Source: Brasenia schreberi
Taxonomy: Eukaryota; Streptophyta; Magnoliopsida; Nymphaeales; Cabombaceae
Length of the DNA: 64,000 nt
Direction of reading: 5' to 3'
Assembly: GCA_036023115.1 (NCBI GenBank)
Contig: JAYKKT010000037.1
Span: 496,001-560,000, forward strand
The notes under the pieces were generated by a model, which worked only from the letters and a program-made list of their open reading frames with translations, was not told the DNA's origin and made no database searches. Shown one piece after another: positions 11,782 to 21,192 of the stretch. Position numbers and translations under genes: made by a program. Positions within the stretch are counted from its first letter, which is position 1. The number at the start of each line of letters is the position of its first letter.

Positions 11782-12935
11782 GGTTTGGGTTAAATTCCCA
11801 TTTTCAAAAATTCTTAGGAATAACTGCTTTGAAACCTCGAAAGTAAGGTTCAAAAGCGAATTGTGTGACCCTGAGCGAGAGAATTCGCACTTGTGAAAGA
11901 GTGGAGCTTTCCAAATACGTGGTTACATTTCAAAATCCTTCTTCTTACAAAGAAAGGCCTAGTTCAATATAGCAAGATACTTGCAAGTAGTACGTGCTAT
12001 TTCTAAATAGGCTGATCTGGAATGGATCGAGTATGACCTTGGGATAAGTCCTCCCCTCTTCTCTTCTCCTTCCAAAAAAGGAAAATATGGCAAAAAACAA
12101 AGGGAAATCCCTGCCAAAATCTCTTTCCCAAAGAAAGAAACCTGAGTCAAAAGCAAAATTCGATTCTTTTATGGAAAAGAGGGATTAAAGAAAAAATACT
12201 CCCAAAAGGAAACCCTCTATGAAAAAAAAGGAAGAAAAGGTCAAAAGGCTCAAAAAGAGCAGTTTTTCGCCATCTATGCCTAAAACCACGGGACACTTGA
12301 GAAGGGACCGTGGTATCTCTTTCCCATCCCTACAACTTATCCCAAGTAAAACATGGTTCATTTCGAGGAATCCTAAAGTAAAAATAGGATTTACTTACTT
12401 AAATTTCATTTTGTTTGAGAATTCGACATTTTGAGTAAGCCGTAGGAACTTTGAAATATAGCTTATTTCTTATAAAACCTCCGCTAGATTAGCGAATGTC
12501 AAGACTCAAGCAAAGGCAAACACGAAGAGCTCGAGATCCTTAGGACCGAGGCTAAAAGCAGTTTCCCTCTTCTAAATAGATTTTGAAAAATCGAACATCG
12601 AGCAACATAGGTCCCGCTCACTTGGAGCAGCAGGTCTTCGTAAGTCTCAAGAGTTCGACCATACCATCTCGTCTCTAGGAGGTCGCCCTGCTTGGCGTCT
12701 CGTCCATGTCATGCATGTGCATATTTACGCATGAACACTTGCATAACATGATCCCTATTTAGGACCAGAAACCATAGAAAAGTCTCCTTTGGCATGATAT
12801 CTCCTCCTACCAAGTTTAAAAGAGAGATTTTGCTCAAAACTTGTGACGATCCCATATTTTCGTGGATAGATCTAGGGAGACATTAACAAGGGTGTTGTCG
12901 TCTTTTCTATTATCCAAATAAATTTGGATAATGCC
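11782..12935 (+). other. Element A' 3' non-coding region
   Basis: This is collinear with 5924-7081 of element A, and some runs are identical, such as the block around 11945-12070. There is no sense gene. The antisense frame at 11959-12156 shares its last 37 codons with that of A. Confidence 0.75.
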
Positions 12936-12944
12936 AAAGAGGGG
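12936..12944 (+). other. Element A' polypurine tract
   Basis: AAAGAGGGG sits four bases before the LTR start, identical to the tract of B, C and D. Confidence 0.75.
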
Positions 12945-12948
12945 CATC

Positions 12949-15900
12949 TCTAAACACCTCAAAATTCTAAGGTTTTCATAAAACATACCTGGTTTTAAAA
13001 TCCCCTTTTCAAGACCAGATTTTTAGTTTTCAAAAGCCCAAGAGTTGTAAAAGCTCCAAATTTTATATAAAACCCCATTTTGATATCTTATACTTGGGCC
13101 AAGTCCCAATTTTGCAAAGAGTTGAATCCAACAGGCACAACTTGATCAAAAGCAGCCACAAAAACGGGTGAAAAAGCCCTAAAAGCCTCCTGGCCTGATA
13201 AAAGCGGATTGAAAAGGCAAAGGAGAGCCCAGACCCGAAGCATACTTCAAGCCCGGTATATCAACTCTCATGTCAAAAGCATCCCCAGATTCTCAGACAT
13301 CCAAGCCCCAAATATCAGAAATATGATCAAAATGAAATCCTGAAGGTGAGAAGGAGATCGGACGAAAATGTTGGCGAAGACCCAATGCAAGACGGAATAC
13401 TGATGAAGTCAGGCCCTGCATAAACCGTCCGTTTCGAAACACCATGAAGGAATAAAAAAAATCAAATTTGGATCGGATTTGGACCATATATATCCAGATC
13501 CAAACCCAAAATGTATTTGGATTTGGATTTGGATCCCAAGATCCAAAACCAATATCTATATCCATGACCCACTTCACCTCTCCATAAATGGGGGTGAGGG
13601 CCCCACAAACGTTCACGTGAATGCTCTTGGAACGCTTGGGTACAGAGAGAAAAGGGCCATAAAGTAAGAGTGAGAAAGTTGGTAGGCTTGACTTTTTTGG
13701 TCAAAGTGGGTTAGCCTTGTGGGTTTAACCAAGAGTGTGGGTTCAAGCTTGTATGCACCTACACTTGACCTAGGGCTGCACCAACTTGGATATGGCTGCA
13801 ACTAAAGTAATGGACCGGCTCCAAGAGGTGGTTCCTAAACCTAGCCCTAAGTTAGCTTATCTCACCTAGCCATTTTTCCTAAAGCCTAACCCAAACCTAG
13901 CCTAGACCTAGCCCTTCTCACCCAAAACCACACCCACTTCACCTAGCCGACCTCACCTAGCTAGACCACCTAGACCCTAACCAACTAGCCCTAAGCTAAC
14001 CTTAGTTCACCTAACTAAGTCCCTAACCAACTAAACCCAGCCCACCTAACCGACCTACCCCAAACCACTAGCCCAGCCCACCATATTTCCCTAAACCAAC
14101 CTAGCCTAGCTGCAGCCACCCCCATCCTAAACCATAAAATATCTAGCCCACAATATATCCCAGCCCACCTAAATAAAATATCTGGCCCCCAGCCCACCTA
14201 ACTAAGCTTGGTTCCTAACTAGACCCTACCACTCCCTAGCTAAACCTAACCGACCTTAGCTATTAGAAGCCCAACTGACCTTGCTTCCTAACTAGACCCA
14301 GCCACACCCTAACTACCCACTAACCAACCAACCTTAGCCCCTAGCTCCCTTATCCCCCCAACCATTAATCCCTAGTCGGCCAGCCTATATAAGAGCCCAT
14401 CCATCACCTACCGGTTTCCTCTCTTGATCCCCTAGATTCAGCCAGCACTCATTGGGAACCCCTCTCCCATTCGACCAAGACCTGGACAGCGCCACCTCCC
14501 TTCCACCCGGCCACCAGCACCTCTCTCCCTCCCAGTCGAACACCACCCAACACCTGCCCCAGCACCAACACCACCTGCCGCCTCCTTCCCAGCCAAGCAC
14601 CACCTTCCTTCCACCCGGCCAGCTGCTCCATCTCTCCTAGCCGAGCGCCACCATCAACCATCCTCTTCACTCCCAGCCGAGCACCACCTGCCATCCTCCC
14701 TTCATTCCCGGTTAGTATAACTCTCCCTTCTCCAAAGCAGCAGCACCAGTAGCACCCCTTCACCATTCCCCAACTCCTTCACTCCCAGCCGAGCACCACC
14801 TTCCACCTGGCCAGCATCACTCTCATCCACCCGCCATTCTCCCATCTCTCCCAGTCGAGCACCACTTGCCACCCCTAGTCACCCACCTCCCAGCACCACA
14901 CCTTAGACCAACAACCTAACATCTTAGCTACCATAAACCAACCGTCCAGCCCCCTACCTATCCCTAATCATACTCAAATCCCAACCTTTTCTCAAACTAC
15001 CTATGGAACTCCTCTTGGCTGCCCAAGGCAAATCACAAGTCCAAATCCAAGCAAGTTGAAGATGGACCAGCTACATGTAAGTGTCTAAACTTGGCCTATT
15101 ACATTAACTTGCTTTATATTCGATTAAATTTTGATATGAGGTTGTAATAATGGAGCGTAGTCGACCCCAAGATGTAATATTGATGTATAACACACAAGCA
15201 CACACGTGCACTTGAACCTTTCCGCTCTTAGTTGCACACCTTTTGCACACACACGGGCCTTGACAGCCCTAAGATATAGCTTTATTTATATAGTTTCAGC
15301 TGCATGGGTTTACATTCAAGTCGTGGGTGTTGTCTTTCAATTCCACACTCACACACATTGAGCTTTCGCTCTTACTCCCAAGACTCTAATAAGAGCCATA
15401 TTGCAATTCAATTTGGGGTTTTCGTTCAAGTTGTGTGCGTGGTCTTTCAATTCTACACTCACACACATTAAGCTTTCGCTCTTATTCCCAAGACTCTAAT
15501 AAGAGCCATATTGCAATTCAATTTGGGTTTTACATTCCAAGTCGTGTGAGTTGTCTTTACATATACACACAATACCCACGCACACGTTGGCGACCTTCAG
15601 GACCATATATATATAGTTGTATTTCCCTACCGCTATGTCTTTAAGATTTGGGTTTTACGGTTCAGTTGTGTGAGTAGTCTTTCAATATATACACGACACA
15701 CACTTACACAATTGAGCCTTTCCGCTCTTAAGATAGCCATATTTCCCTTTTACAATTTCCCTTACGCAATTTCCCTTCTGCTATGTCTTTCAATTCCGGA
15801 TTTTCCCGTTCAGTTGTGTGAGTTTGCATTGCATATTCGCCATACCACGAGTGAGGACGCATATTAAATCAAAGCAAACCACATACACCCATGCAAAAAT

Positions 15901-16293
15901 CGCCCAACTTAGGTCACTTGCGCACACACCTAGCTGGCCTAAATAGCGTAAAATTGAAAGACATAGGCACGTGCAAATCCCACGTGAAATAAAATCTGCA
16001 ACAATACAAACAAAACCCAATCAAACACTTCGTATATTTTCAAAGAGGTTACATTTTTTCAAAATCGACTTTGCAAAAGCGTACAGACTTACCCTTGCGC
16101 ATCGGTGCAAGAAGGTCTGCGACGAAAAGAGCCCACTTGCTTACAATCGCCCCAAACGAGTTAGATATTCAAAAACTTACTTCGCTAGCTTGAGTAAGCT
16201 AGCTGGCATGCCCTTTTTATAAAAACAACTTAGACATACGAAAAGGTTCACTTCAGGCCTAAGAACCCAAAGTGAAAATTTTCCGTGTCTACA
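12949..16293 (+). repeat. Element A' 3' LTR (3,345 bp)
   Basis: The LTR starts TCTAAACACC, a TG-to-TC change at the terminal dinucleotide, and ends CCGTGTCTACA. It holds a GGATTT-rich segment near 13460-13560, a CCTAA-rich tract (about 13830-14340), TATATAAG at 14386-14393, a leader with CCAGCCGAGCACCACC repeats (about 14480-14890), GTAAGTG at 15077-15083, degenerate 111-bp-type repeats (about 15340-15760), hairpin 1 at 16080-16124 and hairpin 2 near 16186-16205. Confidence 0.9.
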
Positions 16294-17344
16294 AAAACGC
16301 GAGCTGAGAGTGAAGGGAAAGAGAGGGGAAAAAGAGGGTAGACATAGGAGGGAGAGTGTGTGAGAGTTTGAAGCAAAGGAGAAGAAGAGCTGGCCGGATT
16401 CCACTCTTGGAATTCCGGCCAATCAGAGGCAAAACCTGTAAGTGTTTTCTTCATCATTTTAAAATTCTTCTTCCATATTAATTTAATTGAATTGGGGTTG
16501 TATTAATAGAGCAAAGCCTCCCCCATATTGTAATAGTGATTAGATTTGATGCCTTCATTTACATTTGCAGAATTTTCACTATGACATACACATTTTCCAT
16601 GTGTTTGATGATATTCTCACCCCAATATATGTTATAGACACTCTATACTTCTAATCCCTTCTATGCATAAGCTATAAGTTAATTTCAATTCTTTTATATT
16701 TCAGCAATTTCAATTAAGAACTAAGGGTTGTTGCAATTTGCTTTGGTGTGAGTTTGCATTTGCACGTACTCTCTATAAAAGTCTGAAAATCGTTTTCTGC
16801 ATCTGCACCTCTCATTGCCGTATTTTTAATTCTTGATTCTGTGATCCAAACGTGCTGAAATTTTAGGAACACTCTGTGCACACAACCAGGTCTTAGAAAT
16901 AAAATTCTCAAGAATTTTAGGGCCATCCAGACATGTAAATAAAACAAGATAAAAACCAAACAAAAATCTGTCCACTATTTGCACAGTCAGTTTTCCTGCA
17001 ATAGAACCTGGGTTTTTATCCCATAACTCTATGTGTAGGAGTCTAAATCAATTGGATTTTGATTCATTGGAAAGTTTACATCCACAGTTTTCCAACAATA
17101 TCAAATTTACCAAAATTGGAACTCGGACTACAGAGATGGAGACTCATCTTTGAGTCTTTGTATTTCTGTAACAGGACAGTTCTGGGCCCTTAAGAAGCCT
17201 TAATTCATTGATTTACTGTGGCTTCAAAACAACTCCGATTTTAGATCTGTAAAGTAGTACAGATCCTCCACACCATTATGTCGGATAAAATTTTGGTGAT
17301 TTTTGGAGGTCTATAAGCCATTCAGATAAGTTCGAGAAACAAGC
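16294..17344 (+). repeat. Element E 5' LTR, left piece (diverged family)
   Basis: There is no gene here. The first 300 bases are recognisably collinear with the R/U5 part of the main LTRs: CTGTAAGTG at 16436-16444, then GGGGTTGTATTAATAGAGC and CTCCCCCATATTGTAATA, and near 16740 GGTGTGAGTTTGCATTTGCA (main family: AGCGTGAGTTTGCATTGCAT). The 111-bp arrays are absent. From about 16790 to 17344 I see no similarity to other parts of the window. It continues at 61606, after the composite B/C element. Identification as an LTR is by collinearity; its left end is outside the window. Confidence 0.65.
17340..17344. repeat. Left target-site duplication CAAGC of the composite B/C element
   Basis: CAAGC directly precedes the TGTAAACACC start of LTR1. 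The same five bases follow the TCTACA end of LTR3 at 61601-61605. Neither side of LTR2 carries this duplication. Confidence 0.93.
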
Positions 17345-18578
17345 TGTAAACACCCTGAAATCCCACGAACTTCTCAAAACAACCTAGTTTTATAAAAGCA
17401 GCCCCAAAGGGCTATTTTGAGTTTGGAAACCCAGGAGCCTTCCAAGAAACCATGTACATATGTTTTAAACTTTATATATGTATAATATGGTTTTGAAAAC
17501 CTTTTAAAATACAGTTTGAAACCCCGAAGCAAGCTTGGCCTGATCAAGGCAGGACCAGAAGAGCTAAAGAGAGCCTGGAACCGGAGCACAAGTCGAGCCC
17601 GGCACAACAACTCTCGTATTGAATCCACCCCCAAGATCTCGAACGTCCAAGACCCTGTTATCATCAAAACATCACTTGAAGTCATCTCCGAAAGGCGAAA
17701 ACAGAAGCGGACGATCATGTTGGCGAAGACCCAACGCAGACGGAGTACTGATGTTGTCAGACCCCGCACAAACCATTCATTTTGAACACAGCCCGAAGGA
17801 GTCAGAATTCAGTTTGGATCGGATCTGGACCATATATATCCAAATCCCAATCCAAAACCATGTGTGGATTTGGATTTGGATTTGGATCCAAAGATCCAAT
17901 CCAATATCCACATCCATGGCCCACATCACCTTCTCATAAATGGAGGTGGGGCCCACTTGAATTTCACGTGGGATTGTGGGCATGAGAGAGAGTGGGGGAG
18001 GATAAGATTAGGGAGTAATTGTAATTAAGCTTGACTTGTGTGTCAAGTTTGGGGTTAATCATGTGGGTTAGCCTAATTAAAGTGGGTTTAAGCTTGTAAT
18101 TAGCCTAAACCTAACCTAGGGCTGCACCAACATGATGCAACAAGGTCTATGGGTCATGCAAAGGGAGCTCCTTAAACCAACCCTTCAAAAAGCCCAAATC
18201 CTAGCCTTTTACCCTAATCCTGTCCTAAACCTAGCCTAATCACCTAACCCACTTCCCTAATCCCGGCCTAATCCCAACCTAATCACCTAACCCACTTCCC
18301 TAATCCTTCCCTAAACCTAGTTTAACTTCCCTAAACCTAACCTAATCCTAGCCTAATCACCTAACCCACCTCACTAAACCTCACCCCAAAACCAACCCAC
18401 CTAGCTAAACCCTAAACCCCTAAACCACCCCACCTAAACCTAGCACACCATATTCCTAATACCCCCTAAATCAAAATATCTGGCCCCTCCCCAAAACCAG
18501 CCCACCTTATCACCACACCACCACCCCTAGACCACCTTACCACCCTCCTAATACCAGCCCCAACCGACCTCTTCAGCC

Positions 18579-18586
18579 TATATAAA
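18579..18586 (+). promoter_or_regulatory. TATA box of LTR1
   Basis: TATATAAA is followed by a run of C and GGGGCGGGTTTTT. It is the likely promoter for transcription of internal region B. Position and surroundings match LTR2 (33152-33159) and LTR3 (59343-59350). Confidence 0.7.
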
Positions 18587-18628
18587 CCCCCCCCAAGGGG
18601 CGGGTTTTTCAAGTTCTTCAAGCCCTCC

Positions 18629-18859
18629 TTGGCCCAGCCGACCTCAGCCATCCCTCCCAGCCGAGTCTTCCACCTGCACCATAGCTGGCCACCACCTTGC
18701 TCCACCTACGCCACTGCCTCCCAGCCAAGCACCACCACCACCACCGCTCCAGCCCAGCTTCCCGTCGTCACCATTCCATCCGGCCGAACCCCATCCTGCA
18801 CATCCAAGACACCCGGCGGCCCCTCTTCCATCCACCGCCTCTCCTCATCACCCGGTTAG
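18629..18859 (+). other. Proline/serine-rich short reading frame in the LTR leader
   Basis: A 76-codon frame (MAQPTSAIPPSRVFH..., ending RLSSSPG) lies just after the presumed transcription start. It recurs at the same place in LTR2 (33203-33433) and LTR3 (59394-59627, one codon longer). The composition follows from a CCA/CCT-rich strand, so it may simply be low-complexity leader. If translated it would act as an upstream reading frame. No family is recognised. Confidence 0.3.
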
Positions 18860-19494
18860 TGCCTCAGCTTCACTCTCCTTCTTCTTCACTACCCCTCCAC
18901 TCTTAACCACCTACGCCACCACCACACCCTGCCAACATCAGCCACCCGCCATCCTACCCATTCGGCCAAACCTTAGCCATTTCAACTAACCACCTAGAAC
19001 CACTTCCCCTAGCAACACCCGGCCACTCCACTTAGCTCCCTAAGACCTGCTCATATTACTTCCCATCATCCCATAACTCCACCTTACTCCATACCCTAGC
19101 TAGTTCCCTTCCCATCCTCGCCATTACCTAGCCATCCTAACAGTCGGCCACCACTAAGTCTCCCTTAGTCGGCCACTCCAACCGACTGTACCTAAACCAT
19201 TCGGCCAGCCATCCGGCAGCCTTAGGCACTCCCTTAGACACTCCCTTAGGCTCCCACTTAGTGCCATCTTTCCTAATACTACACCCTCCCTTAGTGACCC
19301 TACTTAGTCACTTTAGCCCAACACGCCAAGGCAGCCCCCTTCATAAAAGCCGGCCACCTTCAAGGTGCCCTTCCCGCGCACCCAAAGCATCCGGCCAGCA
19401 GCCCCCTTGCCGTTCAACTCCGAGGAGCTCCCTCTTGCAGCCCAAGGCGAAGCCAAGTCCACGCTCAAGCAAGTCATCTTCGGACCAGATATAA

Positions 19495-19501
19495 GTAAGT
19501 G
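19495..19501 (+). promoter_or_regulatory. Splice-donor-like GTAAGTG in the LTR1 leader
   Basis: GTAAGTG is kept in all nine LTRs that include this region: A 9183, A' 15077, E 16438, LTR1, solo 31361, LTR2 34070, LTR3 60264, and D on the minus strand at 42545 and 53941. The surrounding bases vary much more. It matches the plant 5' splice site core. Splicing itself is inferred. Confidence 0.45.
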
Positions 19502-19739
19502 CCTAACTCGGTCCTTAGTTGTAGACTTGCTTAAATTAAATTTGATATGGGGTTGTAATAACGGAGCATAGTCTCCCCCCGTTTGTAATAACGTGGCTTG
19601 GCACACCCACACACACGTGCATTCTCTTAGTCGTGCACGATTTTGAACACACACGGGCCTAATCAGCCCCTAAGATATAAATCTATGTATATACTTTAAA
19701 TTGCGTAGGGTTTTGCTTAAGTTGAGTGTGTTGTCTTTC

Positions 19740-20450
19740 AATTCAAGCACTCCCACACATTGAGCTTCCGCTCTTATTCCCAAGACCCAAGTAAGGGCCG
19801 TGTTATACTATTTGGGTTTAATTTCATGTTGTGTGCGTAGTACTTCAATTCAAGCACTCACACACATTGAGCTTTCGCTCTTATTCCCAAGACCTTAGTT
19901 AAGGCCATACTGCAATTTATATTTGGGTTTAATTTCACGTTGTGTGCGTAGTACTTCAATTCAAGCACTCACACACATTGAGCTTTCGCTCTTATTCCCA
20001 AGACCTTAGTTAAGGCCATACTTCAATTTATATTTGGGTTTAATTTCACGTTGTGTGCGTAGTACTTCAATTCAAGCACTCACACACATTGAGCTTTCGC
20101 TCTTATTCCCAAGACCTTAGTTAAGGCCATACTGCAATTTATATTTGGGTTTAATTTCATGTTGTGTGCGTACTACTTCAATTCAAGCACTCACACACAT
20201 TGAGCTTTCGCTCTTATTCCCAAGACCTTAGTTAAGGCCATACTGCAATTTATATTTGGGTTTAATTTCACGTTGTGTGCATAGTACTTCAATTCAAGCA
20301 CTCACACACATTGAGCTTTCGCTCTTATTCCCAAGACCTTAGTTAAGGCCATATTGCAAGTTATATTTGGGTTTCATTTCATGTCGTGTGTGTAGTCTTT
20401 CAATTCAAGCACGCACCCACATTGAGCCTTCGCTCTTATTTGCAAGACCC
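19740..20450 (+). repeat. Tandem 111-bp repeats in LTR1 (seven units)
   Basis: Anchor spacing is 107, then five times 111 bp. LTR2 and LTR3 have five units each, and the extra two units account for most of the extra length of LTR1. The middle units are almost identical to each other, which points to recent expansion inside the LTR. Confidence 0.92.
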
Positions 20451-20836
20451 GAGTAAGGGCCCATATATACCTTATATACATATCTCCCTTCGGCATTTAC
20501 ATTACAAGTCATTTCCCTTCGGTTATTTCCCTTCGGCATTGTCTTTACATTCGGGTTTTCCCTATGGAGTAGCGTGAGTTTGCATTGCATCTACGCCATA
20601 CCACGAGTTAGGGCGCATATTGCATCAAAGCAAACTCCATACTCCCGCTCAAATTCGCCACATTTAGTGGAGTGTTCATAACACACACCTAGGTGGCCCA
20701 TGAAGGGATAAAAAGAAAGACTTAGGCACGTGCAAATCCACGTGACCTAAAATTTGGAATCGTACAAATAAAGACCCGAATCAAACACCTCGAACCGCTT
20801 TCATAGGCTTTTCCACTCAAAACTCGATTTTTAAAG

Positions 20837-20881
20837 CGTACAGACTAACCCTTGCGCATCGGTGCAAGAAGGTCTGTGACG
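20837..20881 (+). promoter_or_regulatory. U5 hairpin 1 in LTR1
   Basis: The inner stem CTTGCGC/GTGCAAG closes an ATCG loop and the outer stem is CAGAC with GTCTG. The equivalent site in element E (61735-61779) has the stems changed on both sides so that pairing is kept. This is likely an RNA structure in the transcript upstream of the primer-binding site; its role is unknown. Confidence 0.55.
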
Positions 20882-20938
20882 ACAAGAGCTTGCTTGCTCA
20901 CAGTCGCCACGTTAGAAGTCAGGTTAAAATATATCTTC

Positions 20939-20958
20939 GCTAGCTTAGGTAAGCTAGC
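20939..20958 (+). promoter_or_regulatory. U5 hairpin 2 in LTR1
   Basis: GCTAGCTTAGGTAAGCTAGC is a perfect 9-bp inverted repeat with a GG loop, followed at once by TGGCAC. In E it is GCTAGTTT-C-AAACTAGC (61833-61849), again with both arms changed together, and in the solo LTR GCTAGTT/AACTAGC-type arms appear (32652-32671). LTR3 has one mismatch. Confidence 0.55.
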
Positions 20959-21057
20959 TGGCACACCCTGTTTATTCAAATAGGACTTAGACACACGAAA
21001 AGGTTCGCCCCAGGCCTAAAAAACTAGGGAGGCAGAGATTTTCCGTGTCTACAAATT

Positions 21058-21075
21058 TGGCACGCCCGGTGGGAC
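21058..21075 (+). other. Primer-binding site of internal region B
   Basis: TGGCACGCCCGGTGGGAC starts four bases after the LTR1 end (ACA at 21053). It begins with TGG, as expected for pairing with a tRNA CCA end. It is identical in C (35395-35412) and D (52463-52446, minus). I cannot name the tRNA with confidence. Confidence 0.85.
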
Positions 21076-21139
21076 GTGAGTCTTTCAAAAGTCGAGTTAG
21101 TCTAGAAGCTTGCGAAAAATTTTCAAAGAGGTGTTGTTT

Positions 21140-21167
21140 TAACTTTGTTTTCTTTACTTGTACTTAG
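21140..21167 (+). promoter_or_regulatory. Splice-acceptor-like tract just upstream of gag (B)
   Basis: A T-rich run leads to TTGTACTTAG, 25 bases before the gag ATG at 21193. C has the same tract (AG at 35503-35504) and D has it on the minus strand (AG at 52354-52353). With the GTAAGTG of the leader it could bound an intron of about 1.7 kb that removes the 111-bp repeats, the U5 hairpins and the PBS. Confidence 0.4.
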
Positions 21168-21192
21168 AAAATTTTGAAAAAGCTTGAAAATC

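Larger units (their letters stand above)
11550..16293 (+). mobile_element. Element A': 3' part of a second Tat-lineage copy
   Basis: The visible part is the last 77 codons of integrase, the 3' non-coding region, a polypurine tract and an LTR (12949-16293). The rest was split off by the minus-strand LTR and by element A and lies to the left of the window. The LTR is a distinct subfamily: U3 and leader differ from the A/B/C type but structure and motifs are shared. What follows 16293 is collinear with the diverged element E, so I infer that A' inserted into the E LTR (candidate target copy AAAAC, 16294-16298). Confidence 0.85.
17345..21053 (+). repeat. LTR1 (3,709 bp), 5' LTR of the composite
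   Basis: LTR1 runs from TGTAAACACC to CCGTGTCTACA. Landmarks are a GGATTT block (17860-17900), a CCTAA-rich tract (about 18100-18480) with AAACCCTAAACCCC near 18407, TATATAAA at 18579-18586, GTAAGTG at 19495-19501, seven 111-bp-type units (anchors 19762, 19869, 19980, 20091, 20202, 20313, 20424), hairpin 1 (20837-20881) and hairpin 2 (20939-20958). It differs from LTR2 and LTR3 by about 4-5% in the first 410 bases by my count, and has two more repeat units. Confidence 0.95.

Noticed and set aside
16294..17344. Possible host gene or intergenic DNA between A' and the composite
   Set aside because: There is no coding frame, and its first part is collinear with LTR leader motifs (GTAAGTG, GGGGTTGTA, GTGAGTTTGCATTTGC). 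It joins 61606-61934 across the insertion, which ends in a PBS.
20837..20881. tRNA-like gene in U5
   Set aside because: The fold is two nested stems with an ATCG loop. There is no cloverleaf, anticodon arm or T-loop consensus.
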